64,000 bases of DNA from Portunus trituberculatus (Eukaryota; Arthropoda; Malacostraca; Decapoda; Portunidae), in contig NC_059294.1 in assembly GCF_017591435.1 (NCBI RefSeq), forward strand, positions 18,915,975 through 18,979,974. The letters are read 5' to 3'. Below the pieces are notes generated by a model. The model was not told where the DNA came from. It did not search any database and worked only from the letters and a program-made list of their open reading frames with translations. Shown piece by piece: positions 11,174-21,930 of this stretch. The position numbers were made by a program, and so were the translations under genes. Position 1 is the first letter of the stretch. Every line of letters starts with the position of its first letter.

Positions 11174-13804
11174 AGGAGGTGAAGTGATGATATTAACGAG
11201 GAAAAGTGTTAGAGTGGACAAAGTGGAAACAAGTAAAAACAAGTCTGAGATTGTGTAGGTTGAAGTGAAAAATGGTAATGGAAAGTCAGGGGTTTATGTA
11301 CCACCACTGACAAATGCGTGCACAAAAATTAGCATGAGACTGTGTTGGAAGATACAATAAAAGAAATGGAAAGGATTGTGTCACAAGACAAGGATGTATT
11401 ATTCATTGGAGATTTTAATTGCAAAGAAATAAATTGGGAGGAAGGGATTTTTCAAGGAGGAGAGAATTTATGGAGTAACAAACTGATGAATTGGGCTGTT
11501 GATAATCTAATGACACAAACTAGAATAAGTGGAAGGATAAACCATCCATATTGGACTTGTTGTTCACCAGTGACGAAGAGATCATAGAAAAAATTCATTA
11601 TGAATGTCCATTGGGAAAAGTGATCACATACTAGTTGAAATAAGTCTGAGTACAGAAATATTAAAAATAGATGAGGGGTACAAAATAGAAAGATATAGAT
11701 ATAATAAAGGAAATTTTGAAGAAGTAAGGAGATACTTTGAGGCTGTGAGCTGGAAATGTTTTGAAGATGAAAAGGATTTGCAGGAGAAATGGAACAAGTT
11801 TATTAAGATATATAATACTGCAGTGGAGAAGTATGTACCGAAGGGAAGAGTAAACTGTCAAAGAGGGAAGGAGTGGTACAATGCTATATGTGAAAGGGCT
11901 AGACAGTGCAATACTAATGCATAGAATAGATGGAGGAAAATGTGAACGCAAAGTAGATGGAAAGATTATGTTGATGCTAGAAATGAATGTGTGAGGATTA
12001 TGAGGGTTGAAAAACAGAACTGTGAGAAGGATGTAATGGACAAATGTAAAAGTAACCCAAAACTGTATTATAGACATATGAATGGAAAAATTAAGAAACG
12101 AGAGGGTGTAACTGGCCTAAGGGTTGATGGAAAACTATATGAAGAAGTACAAGAAATGACTGAGGTGATGAATGAAAGGTTTCAAACAGTCTTTACTGAA
12201 GAAGGAGATTTTGACTTAACAGATAATGAATTGGATGGATATAAACTAATTGCAACAGAGGTAAATCAGGAGGATATTATGAGACTGATGGAGAATCTAG
12301 ATGTAAATAAGGCACCTGGTCCAGATGGAATTTCAAATTGGATACTGAAAGAATGTAGGGAACAGTTGGCAGAGAAGATTCATAGCCTGGTGAAGACATC
12401 GTTGTTGCAAGGGAAAGTACCGAAGGACTGGAAAAGAGCAGACATTTTACCTATATATAAAGGTGGTAGTAGGGAAGACCCTTTAAATTATAGACCAGTA
12501 TCACTGATGAGTGTAGTGGGGAAGCTATGTCAGAAAATCATTAAAGACACATGGATGGAACACCTAGAAAGCAGCAATGTGTTGACAAACTGTCAGTTTG
12601 GTTTCAGAAGAGGAAAGTCATGCTCCTCAAATTTGTTGTCGTTTTATTCAAAAGTAATAGATGCTGTACAGGAAAGGGATGGGTGGGTAGACAGTGTCTA
12701 CCTAGATTTTAAAATACTTTTGACAAGGTACCATACAAAAGGCTACTATGGAAGATTAAGAACAATGTGGGAGTTGGAGGACAATTATTGGAATGGATGA
12801 AGGATGATTACCTTAGTGAGAGGGAAATGAGAACAGTGATAAGAAATAGTAGTTCTTCCTGGGTAAAGGTCACTAGTGGAGTACCTCGGGTCGGTGTTGG
12901 GACCAGTCATGTTTGGCATCTATGTGAATGACCTGCCTGAAGGAATTGAGAGTCATCAATTTATTTGTGGATGATGCCAAGATAATGAGGAGAGTGAGAA
13001 ATGTAAATGACTGTATGAAACTGCAAGAGGACCTTGATAAAATTGGTAGATGGAGTAGAACTTGGCAAATGGAATTCAATCTGAATATGTGTAAAGTCAT
13101 GGAATTTGGAAAATGTAAATGGAGAGTACATGGCAGTTGCAAAATGGAAAATTTTAGTTTGGAAAGGTATAAAGAGGAAGTGGATTTAGGGGTGACAATT
13201 ACAGAGGGCTTAGCCCCAGACAGGCATATAAATAAAATCATGAGAGAAGTAACAAATCTGCTCAGGAGAATTAAAATGGCCTTCTCATATTTGGATGCTG
13301 ATATGAAAAAGTTAATTAGTTCTATGATAAGACCAAGACTGGAGTATGTGGTGATTGTGTGGTCCCCTCACACTAAGAAGAATATTAGAAAATTGGAGAG
13401 GGTGCAAAGGGCAGCCACCAAGTTAGTAGTGGAACTGAAGGATTTGACTTATGAAGAGCGGTTGGGAAAACTGGAAATTCCAACACTTGAAAGTAGGAGA
13501 GAAAGGAGAGACTTGATAGGTATTTATAAAATGGTGAATAACCTGGATAAAGTGGATGGTGACTTTAAACCTGGAAACAAGGACTACAAGGGGACATGGG
13601 AAGAAATTGAAGAAGGTGCAGTGTATAAGAGATATTAAGAAGTACAGTTTCCCTCATAAGAGCTGTGGACACCTGGAATGGATTAGATATAGACATCGTA
13701 AATGCAGTTAGTGTTCACAGTTTGAAAGCTGAGCTGGATGAAACAAGGTATAAAGATGGGTCAATATGAGTTTGCTCCCCCTCCCATAAACTACAACTAG
13801 GTAA

Positions 13805-13805
<1 letters not shown>
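11172..13805 (+). mobile_element. LINE copy D, 5' truncated in the endonuclease
   Basis: A divergent family of the same group. It begins inside the endonuclease with GGEVMILTRK-like sequence and carries VYVPP, LFIGDFNCKEINWE (about 11400-11445) and a linker. The reverse transcriptase follows (11991-13640), with one tail unit, TACAACTAGGTAAA, before the AC tract. Only one 14-bp unit is present, against two in A, B, C and F. Confidence 0.8.
11991..13640 (+). pseudogene. Linker and reverse transcriptase of LINE D
   Basis: A 269-codon frame has KAPGPDGISNWILKECREQL, DWKRADILPIYKGGSREDPL, YRPVSLMSVVGKLCQ and FGFRRGKSCSSNLL, then shifts inside the conserved KAFDKVPY box, reading DFKILLTRYHTK. The next frame (12928 on) has FVDDAKIMRRV, an A-to-V change in the active-site box that keeps both aspartates, and WQMEFNLN. 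The C-terminal domain, with TKLVVELKDLTYEERLGKL, follows. The VPQGSV block is damaged near 12885. Confidence 0.8.

Positions 13806-13870
<65 letters not shown>
13806..13870. repeat. AC microsatellite between LINE D and LINE A2
   Basis: A pure AC tract of about 65 bp that follows the LINE D tail and abuts the 5' end of A2. Confidence 0.9.
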
Positions 13871-13872
<2 letters not shown>

Positions 13873-15731
13873 GACATCGTCGATGGCGGAGGTGGTCGCT
13901 GAGCTCCAGAGCAATCATCTATAATTCTACAGTTACCTAAGAGTAACCAAGGTGGGAAAGGAGCTGGTAATGTTTGTCCCGTCTCCATATAGTCATGTTA
14001 ACTGTTGATTAGCAAAATAATGTCCAGTGAAGGTAAATATAAACTGTAGCCTGCGTTTGAGCCATCAGCTGGTTTGTTTACGTCTGCGCAACATGGCGGC
14101 CGTGAACTCGAAAGAGAATCAGACTTCACAGGGTTTCAAGGAATAATGGAGAAGAGCACTTATGTGAAGAAAATTCTGGAGTTAGAAGGTAAAATTGAAA
14201 AACTGTTTGAAAAGTATGAGGGCCTGGAAACGAGTTATGACAATGTAAAAGAGACTGTGCCGATATGAAGAAGGAAAATGCAGCACTGAAAGAGGAAGTT
14301 AAGCTAATTAAAGTGAATTGCGAAAATGTGGAGAATCTCTAGGAAAAGTGATGGAGAAGCAGGCTGAATGGAAAAAAGTCAGGAAGTGGAAAGAAAGGAG
14401 GTAAATTACAAAGTTGCAAGTCTGGAAAAGGAAATCAAAGAGTCAGGGAGAAAACTTTGGGCCTTGCTGAAATTATAGATCAACAGATCATAGAAGAGAA
14501 GATAGCTGAGAAAGTGGTGAAGGTTATTAAGTCAAATGAGACATTGGTGAGGGAAACTGTAGACAAAAGAGATGTGTGGTGATATTTGGTGTGGAGGAGG
14601 ATAAGACACCGAGTAAAATGGAGAGAGAAAAACATAAAAAGGTGATAAATAATATCATTAATGTGGTGCAAGAGGAGGAAAAGACCTAGTACAAGAAATA
14701 GAGGACTTCCATAGAATTGGAAAGTTCACAAGAGAAGGTATGAGGCCAATAAGAATCAAACTTAAGTCACAAAAGGATGTAGATGAATTGGTGGAGAAGT
14801 CATGGAGGCTAGCCCAGCAGGAAACAACAAGGAAGATTTGGTTGAGAAGAGATCTCGGTGAAAAGGAAGAGAAATGTTAAATGAGTTGAGAAAGGAGGCT
14901 TTGAAAAAAAATGAAGAGAGGACAGAAGAAGAGAAGAAAGAGTTTTCTGGAGAATCTTGGATATGAGACTGAGGAAGTGGTTCATAACCCAGAAAAGTAC
15001 AGCAAGAAAGGACTAAAGAAACTTACATATGAGCGAAATGTAATGTATTCCAACATAAATGGAGTGATATCGGGATTTTAGAACTCAACGATTACTTGAG
15101 GACAAGAACCCAGATATTGTGGGTCTTACTGAAACAAAACTGAGAGAGGAGAAGACCTGATGAAGGTTGGAGAAGGAAATATAACGTTTGGAAAAGAAAT
15201 AGAGTAGGTAAGATGGGAGGAGGAGTGATGTTGCTGGTTAAAAAGATATAAAGGTGGATCAAGTGAAAAAGGTATGGGAAAGGCAGAAGTGCTAAAGATC
15301 AGAGCAGAAACTAATGAAGGAAAAAGAGGCACTACATAGTGGTGTACGTACCACCTAAGACAAATGCATGGTCAGTACAGGAATATGAAGAAATGATAAG
15401 TGATACAGGAACATGTCTGGAAGAAATGTTGGGTGGCTGTGAACGAACTATAATGATGGGAGATTTTAATTGTAAAGAGGTGTGTTGGGAGGACTGGTCA
15501 ATGGAAGGATCAGAGACAACATGGGAAATACACTATTGACACTGGCAATGGAAAATGTGTTAACTCAGTGGGTCAAAGAAGATACTAGGTTTGGAGGAGA
15601 GGTCAAGAGCATCGTCAAGACTGGACTTGGTCTTTAGTACAGAGCCAATGGTCATTGAGGAGATGAGGGTGGAGTGCCCTTTAGCAAACAAGAGTGATCA
15701 TGCAGTTTTGGAGTTCAAGGTGATAGACGAA
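13871..15731 (+). mobile_element. LINE copy A2, 5' part only
   Basis: This copy has the longest leader of family A, about 105 bp more than A1. The ORF1-like region follows (about 14092-14990), then the endonuclease (15020-15731) with YSNINGV, MMGDFNCKEVCWED and RLDLVFSTEP. It stops abruptly after GTTCAAGGTGATAGACGAA, before the linker and reverse transcriptase. It shares with A1 and A3 the TAG in the ORF1-like region (near 14341) and the frame breaks of the endonuclease. Loss of the 3' half is unusual, because LINE copies normally lose the 5' end. Confidence 0.8.
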
Positions 15732-15861
15732 ACAAATTCTAGTATTTGTATTCGTACAAACTACAAGAGAACTTCCCGTACTGACTCCTGCTTGATCCTT
15801 AGAGGTCCAATTTGGTGCAAAATTTAGTGTTGTTTGTAAAAAATTGAAAATATTATTTCAG

Positions 15862-15996
15862 GCCTGTGGTTTGACTGTGTATGAAGTGACGGCCAGATGG
15901 AACCGTGTAGCTAAGGAGAACATCATCAGTAATGTGTCATGTTCAGTGAAAGCTGGAGATCTGCTGGCCATTGTTGGTCTTGTTGGATCTGGAAAG
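15862..15996 (+). CDS. ABCC4-like: ABCC/MRP4-like transporter, exon with Walker A
   Basis: This exon opens nucleotide-binding domain 1 of an ABC subfamily C exporter, a plasma-membrane pump for organic anions and conjugates. Its 45 codons run from ACGLTVYEVTARW through VSCSVKAGDLLAIVG to the P-loop GLVGSGK. The acceptor is TTATTTCAG (ends 15861) and the donor is GTATGG (15997); phase is 0/0. The next exon supplies the T of the Walker A motif. Preceding exons for the first membrane domain are not in the window. The exon lies about 130 bp downstream of LINE A2. The ABCC4 assignment rests on the similarity of the seven exons to MRP4 and is stronger for ABCC than for member 4. Confidence 0.85.
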
Positions 15997-16690
15997 GTAT
16001 GGTGTTTCTGTTGCTCTCTAAGAAAAGTGCATTTGTAATCATTAATCTATCAATAAAATCTCACCAAAGTTGTTAGAATGAAATAATGAGTGATAGTAGT
16101 AAAGTGGAAGATTTATGCACTAGACTAGTTACTTTTTTTGATGACCTTGATGTGGAACATTCCTCTATGGAGCTGCATCAGTTATAAGATGTCAACCTGA
16201 ATACCTTTTAACCACAGAAATATTTGTTCCAGCTTTCCTCATTCTTGGAAACTGAGGAAAGTTTAACCCTTTAGTGGCCACTAGCAGAAGTAATTGAGAT
16301 GTCAAAAGTCCTTCATAGTATGTTGTAAATTAACCTTTTCTAAGACATTTTTACTCCTGAAATTTCTTCGGTTTGATACAACATAAGCTTACATATGTGC
16401 ACCAAAGAAAGATTCCATATGGAACTCTCGCCCATTTTACGGGAAACCATATACATCCTGATTTGGATCTTAGGCCCTTTTAGAACATTTTCCATTATAA
16501 TACATGTATTTATAAGTGGACTTTTTATAAGTTGTGAGAACTTTTCAGAGCCTAATAAAATTATAAGACAAAATACATCAATATTATTGAAATTAAAAAG
16601 GATGATTAATGAAATTTTTTAGGTTTTACATCTAAAAGTACTACGTGGAAATATAAACTTCGCATATGGAAAGTAATATAAGAAAAATAT
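15997..16690. other. Intron, unique AT-rich sequence
   Basis: Start of the 23.6-kb intron after the Walker A exon. No coding pattern, splice-flanked exon or repeat family was recognised in this part. Confidence 0.5.
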
Positions 16691-16693
16691 ATA

Positions 16694-16965
16694 TGGCATA
16701 GTGGATAAGGTGGTGAGCATGGGATCAGGCAGACGTCCACGCGTAGGTTCGAATCCCACCAAGTACCGCCTTGAAACTTTGCCATTTGTCAAGTGGTTTA
16801 AAGTTACCTACATGTCACCAGGTTCTAGGTGGGTACACCAAAGATGCACTTGGGTGGTGATATGGGCCCTAATATGGGTACCACTATAAATTCAATTGCG
16901 TGCAGCACTAATGGGTGGAAGCTGAACAGTGCTTCTCATCCATATTCTTCAAAGAAATGCATTGT
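16694..16965 (+). mobile_element. tRNA-derived SINE, Arg-like head, copy 1
   Basis: The head reads GGCATAGTGGATAAGGTGG, close to an arginine tRNA D-arm, and has a perfect B box GGTTCGAATCC (16746-16756). A body of about 190 bp follows with CCAGGTTCTAGGTGGG and CACCAAAGATGCACTTGGG. A second copy lies at 54325-54560. The A-box region matches the consensus imperfectly. The 3' boundary is set where the similarity between the two copies ends. Confidence 0.75.
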
Positions 16966-18288
16966 ATGTATATAAATACATATATATTATATGCATAATA
17001 TGGGGTAGCCTAACATCTTCATTTACCAACGCCTGGCTCTAGAGATGTCATACAAGTGCGTGAGCATGTTACTCTTGTCGATGCTGCCCAGTCTTCCATT
17101 ATACTTTTTGACCACATTAGGGCATGTGGTATCCTTCTCTTAAGCAATGCTTCTCCATCACTGTGTGTAATCCTCACTGTTGGAATCTTCCCCCTTTACC
17201 ACTTGCGAACTCTCTTTGGATTGACCTTGGACGTTCCTGTGAACAAGTCATAATTGAGTGCATGGAAAAGGAATTGTTGCAATAATTACTAAAAGAATAC
17301 TTTTAATTAGATAGCCAACAATATCTGCCAATGTTTATATTGAGTCTCTTCAATTAGATACTGATACCTTGCAGTATTTACTGTGATGCTCTTTAATTTA
17401 ATGGCCAACCGTACCATTCAGTCTTTATTATGAAATTAAAGCATCAATTCTTAAATGGTTTAGAATATTTATTAAAAGTTTTGTGTTATGTCTACACTAT
17501 AATAATTTCATACTTGACACACAACAAACGTCCAACAATAGCACATGCATTACATTGTTTACAATTTTCTTTAATTATTAAAGGTTCATACATTTCATAA
17601 TTCAAATACCCAGTGCTGTTTACTGTAATTACATTTAATTGTGAGCTGCAATTTCAGCTCATTAAATGAACATTTTATATACTAATCTACTGAAGTACTC
17701 GTAGATATCATCTCCAATGTCTAAGAGAAAGTACAGGTTGATGATTGTCAATGTTGTCTATAATGTTGATGTCCACCCCAACATCACTGTCCCGTCTGGC
17801 GGTAGAAGGATTGCACAGGCCTCTGAAACAAATGTGGTAATGAATCTAAACATCATATACATCAAATATGAATGAAAATAATGAATGGAATGAGTACAGG
17901 GTTTTCCATGAAGTAACTGATATCAATAGCTACCATGATTTTTTTTTTTTTTTTCAAATTACCAAGTTGTTAAAAAATAAACAGCATAGTACCATAGAAA
18001 TAAAAAAAAAAAAAAACTATGTGGAAAGTTTATACACTATCAGTTATTCATTATTTCACAAAATGATGAGCACAAAATGGCCTTGGTTGATGGCTTGGAG
18101 CATGGAAATGGCATACATATGCTTATATAGATGGGGCATGATGCTGCCACATCTATATACATGGTTATTCACTGTCATAAATAATTGACTACATGTATAC
18201 CTTAGCCTCTTCACTGTGGAAAACAGAAAATGGCTTCTGGCCCCATATCTTGGCTGGATGAGGGTGGGGAGATATCTGACTCAGAGGC

Positions 18289-18290
<2 letters not shown>
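16966..18290. other. Intron, unique AT-rich sequence
   Basis: AT-rich sequence with short homopolymer runs (T near 17940, A near 18001). Open frames here are short and have no recognisable domain. No gene is called. Confidence 0.5.

Positions 18291-18374
<84 letters not shown>
18291..18374. repeat. CT microsatellite
   Basis: A pure CT tract of about 84 bp. Translated frames over it are simple Leu-Ser or Arg-Glu repeats and are not genes. Confidence 0.95.
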
Positions 18375-18375
<1 letters not shown>

Positions 18376-19051
18376 ACAGAAATAATGATGATGATAAGTG
18401 ATTTTTCATAATAGGTATGTACAATAAGAAATAAACCCACGCAAATTTTATAGAGAAAAATTATAGTCTGCCTTCTCAGGGCCATTTTCTGAAGATAACA
18501 AATGAGAGAAGACATTAATCTTTATGGTAAACTAATCTATTGGTACCATAGAAAAAAATGTAAAAAAATAAAATAATTATTTCCAGCATGGCACATATTA
18601 TCCAGATGAAAGAGAACCATATACCTTTGTAAGAATGATGAAAATTAAGTATGCCATCATATCTTATACGACCTACATTCTGAGAGATCTCATACAGTAT
18701 CTCGGAAAGAAAACACACCATCTTAGCAGAAAGCAGCCATGACGCGTTATGCTTGTCATTGGATATGTCATGAATGCTCCAGGGACACAAAGTATGTGTC
18801 ATTATGTTGAAGGGGTTAATCGGGCCAAAATACTCAGCCATGATGTATATGGTTATTCGTATTATGTGTCAAATATCTCTAATGAGATGAGTGTGGTTTC
18901 CTGTGAAATGTGCAATGATCCTGCCCGGGCCACGTACAGTTTTGGACATGGTATCACCAAGTTTGAGTGAAACTGCAATAACTTCACACATGTCACATTG
19001 ATGCACATCTGAAGCCCTCAGTCTCTCTTTGTATGTCATCCCTCTTAGCTC
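18375..19051. other. Intron, unique sequence
   Basis: No domain, repeat family or exon was recognised between the CT tract and the tail of LINE C2. Confidence 0.5.
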
Positions 19052-21581
19052 TGTGTGTATTTACCTATTTGTATTTACCTATTTGTGTATTACAGGGCCC
19101 GAGCTAAGCTCTCTGTGTCCTGTCTCCTTGTCCACTCCTGTCATATCTCTCTTTCATCTGATTAACACACACCGCATCAACGACATCACTGCTCAGTTTA
19201 TTCCACTTATCAATATTACGATGCGGGAAACTGTATTTTCTCATGTCATTTAGACAGATGTCTTTTATTAATTTTTTTCCATGTCCCCAGAGATGATTAC
19301 TTGTGGTCACCTTTATCAACTCTCTGTCCAATATGTCAATCTTGTTCACCAATTTATACATAGTTATCATGTCTCCTCTTGTACTTCTCTCTTCTAATGT
19401 GATCACCCCCAGCTTCCTCAGTCTTTCCTCATAGTCTAACTCCCTGAGTCCTGGTACCATCCTTGTTGCCAGCCTCTGTACCCTTTCCACTTTCTTCACA
19501 TTTTTCTTCATATGCGGTGACCAGACACAAGCTGCATATTCTAACTGGGGTCTTATTAAGGTACATAATATCTTCTTCATCATTCCTTCATCTAGGTAGT
19601 CGAATGCAAGGCCAATATTTTGAAGCATGTTATATGTTTTCCCAAATATCTTGTTAATGTGTTTCTCCGGTGACAAAGTGTTTTGCACAATTACTCCTAA
19701 ATCTTTCTCCTCATTGGTCTCTTTAATTTTCTCATCACCCAGCCTGTAATCCCTGTTTGGTCTGTATCTACTTCTTCCCATTTTCATAACATGGCTCTTG
19801 TCTATATTAAATTCCATCTGCCACTCTTTACTCCACTCATATATTTTATCAAGATCTTCCTGTAACTTGTTACAATCTTCCACATTCTTTACTCTCCTCA
19901 TAATTTTAATATCGTCTGCAAACATGTTCATGTAACTGTCAATTCCTACTGGCATATCATTAACATAAATCAAAAACATGATGGGACCAAGCACTGACCC
20001 TTGTGGAACTCCACTGGTTACCTTCTTCCACTTGGACTTCCTTCCTCTCACCACTGTTCTCATTTCTCTTCCCACTAAGTAATTTTCCATCCATTTTGCT
20101 AGTTTATCATTTACTCCTCCAATCTTCTTTAGTTTCCACATCAGTCTATTGTGTGGTACTTTATCAAAGGCCTTTCTCAAGTCCAGGTAGATAGCATCCA
20201 CCCATCCCTCTCTATGTTGCAGTATGTCAGTCACTCTTGAATAAAAACATAATAAATTGGATACGCACTATCTTCCTTTTCTGAAACCAAACTGTCTTTC
20301 ACTCAGAATGTTTTCACTTTCTAGATACTCACTCCACTTAGCTTTAATTACTTCTTCACATACCTTGCACAATATACTAGTCAACGATACTGGTCTATAA
20401 TTTAGCGGTTCCATTCTACTACCATTCTTATAAATAGGCACAATGTCAGCTCTTTTCCACTCTTTCGGGACTAATCCTGTTCATATGGAGGATTCCAAAA
20501 TATCAAATACGGGGTTCAACAATTGATCCTTACATTCTTTTAGCAACCTCCCAGATATGCCATCAGGCCCCATTGATTTATTAATATCCAAATTGCTTAT
20601 AATTTTCCTTATATCTTCCCTAGTAACCATGATGTCCTGCATTTGCTTTATTTCCGTAGGCCTTTCTCGTATAAAATGCTCCTCCTTTGTAAACACTTTG
20701 CAAAAGTTGTTGTTCAAAATTTCAGCTATATCTGTAGCATCCTCATATACTTCTTCCCCATTTTTTACCTTTTCTATTGCCTCCCTTATATTTAGTTTTC
20801 CATTTATGAATTTGTAAAACATTTTAGGATCACTATCACGGTTTTCCACCACCCTCTGTTCATATTCCTTTTGTGCTGTTCTCCTTACTTCAACATATCT
20901 ATTCCTTGCTGTTTTGTAAACTTCTCTTGATAATACATCACTGTTTTTCTTAAGTTTCTTCCATGTCCTTTTTTTTGTTCTTTTTTGCTTCTTCACAATT
21001 TCTATTAAACAACCACTGTTTATTATTTAAAGTCCTCTTTCTATGATATGGCACAAACTTTTTCACAGCAGAGTTATATATATCCATAAATTTATCGTAT
21101 TTCAGTTGCATATCCCTTTCCTGGTATACCACAGACCAGTCAATTTTATTGAAGAACTCCCTTATATGGTTATAATTTGCCCTAATATAATTTAATTTTT
21201 CCTCCCTGCGTTCCACAATCTTATTCGTGCTTAATTCCGTATCCAGCTCAAAGCTTAGGACACCATGATCGCTTTTCACCAAGGGACTTTCATGTTCAAT
21301 TTCCTCTTTTAGAGAGATGCCCCTGGTAAATACCAAATTCAACCTTGCTGCAACATCTTGTCCTCTGCACCTTGTTGGTGATCTCACCCACTGTGTCATC
21401 AAGTTATTTGTTGCTACATTTAACAATTCCTCTGCCCACTCACCACCGTTCACCACTTCGTAGTCCTCCCACACTATTTCTTTACAATTAAAGTCCCCGA
21501 CTATCATCACTCTATCCTTTATGATGAGTTCTTGCTTCATTCTATCTAGAGTATTTCTCATCACCATTTGATACTGTTCAT
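19052..21581 (-). mobile_element. LINE copy C2, 5' truncated
   Basis: Read on the - strand, it begins in the endonuclease at NEQYQMVMRNTL (about 21581), directly against the AC end of a SINE. It runs through the linker (20481-20996) and the reverse transcriptase (19104-20234), and ends in two 14-bp tail units at 19059-19090 with only a very short AC end. It is the best-preserved reverse transcriptase of the window. It differs from C1 by scattered substitutions and lacks the C1 frameshift near 10230. Confidence 0.85.
19104..20234 (-). pseudogene. Reverse transcriptase of LINE C2, long intact stretch
   Basis: A 376-codon open frame covers the catalytic and C-terminal half of the enzyme: YLDLRKAFDKVPHNRLMWKL, GVPQGSVLGPIMFLIYVN, active-site FADDIKIMRRV with both aspartates, WQMEFNIDK, EKDLGVIVQ, LIRPQLEYAACVWSPHMKK, and the C-terminal RYDRSGQGDRTQRA. 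The N-terminal fingers, with FGFRKGR, lie in another frame upstream (to about 20520), separated by a break near 20270. The copy is therefore inactive as a whole although this half is clean. Confidence 0.85.
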
Positions 21582-21639
21582 TGTGTGTGTGTGTTTCACT
21601 GTTTGTTTGATCTGCTGCAGTCTCTGACGAGACAGCCAA
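20481..21639 (-). pseudogene. Endonuclease and linker of LINE C2
   Basis: Two frames encode MIVGDFNCKEIVWEDYE, AARLNLVFTRG (the D of the usual RLDLVF box is N here), SPLVKSDHGVLSFEL and an acidic-basic linker, then DINKSMGPDGISGRLLKECK. The first 20 or so codons of the longest open frame (beyond 21581) read into the SINE and are not part of the element. The D-to-N change and the frame break near 20990 indicate decay. Confidence 0.75.
21582..21594. repeat. Short AC tract between SINE and LINE C2
   Basis: A TG run on the + strand (AC on the - strand). It ends the SINE and starts the truncated LINE C2, mirroring the junction at 11139-11171. Confidence 0.8.
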
Positions 21640-21867
21640 ACATTATCCTACGGAACGAGCTCAGAGCTCATTGTTTCCGATCTTTGGATAGGCACACACC
21701 ACACACCGGGACAACAAGGTCACAACTCCTCGATTTACATCCCGTACCTACTATCTGCTAGGTGAACAGGGGCTACACGTGAAAGGAGACACACCCAAAT
21801 ATCTCCACCCGGCCAATTGAACCCCTCCTCTGGCTTGTAAAGCCAGCGCTCTAACCACTGAGCTACC

Positions 21868-21868
<1 letters not shown>
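21595..21868 (-). mobile_element. tRNA-derived SINE (head 2) sharing the body of the SINE at 10859
   Basis: On the - strand the head begins ACCGGTAGCTCAGTGG with a perfect A box (TAGCTCAGTGG, 21855-21865). A stem CTGGC/GCCAG encloses the loop TTTACAA, with TAC at the anticodon position. The B box is degenerate. The body shares CCCCTGTTCACCTAGCAG, TAGGTACGGGATGTAA and GAGCTCTGAGCTCG with the other SINE. The end reads AGTGAAACACACAC. It lies between the tail of LINE C3 and the truncated LINE C2. Confidence 0.85.

Positions 21869-21928
<60 letters not shown>
21869..21928. repeat. AC microsatellite (TG on + strand) between LINE C3 and SINE
   Basis: A pure 60-bp dinucleotide tract that is the tail of LINE C3 and the entry point of the SINE. 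Confidence 0.9.

Positions 21929-21930
<2 letters not shown>

Noticed and set aside
13708..13988. Cys-Val repeat frames over AC tracts
   Set aside because: They are translations of AC/TG microsatellites next to LINE tails, with no domain.
16694..16765. A functional tRNA-Arg gene
   Set aside because: The cloverleaf is incomplete, and the same head-body unit recurs at 54325, which shows a SINE.
18189..18515. Arg-Glu or Leu-Ser repeat frames over the CT tract
   Set aside because: Simple-repeat translation; the same holds for 45537-45777.
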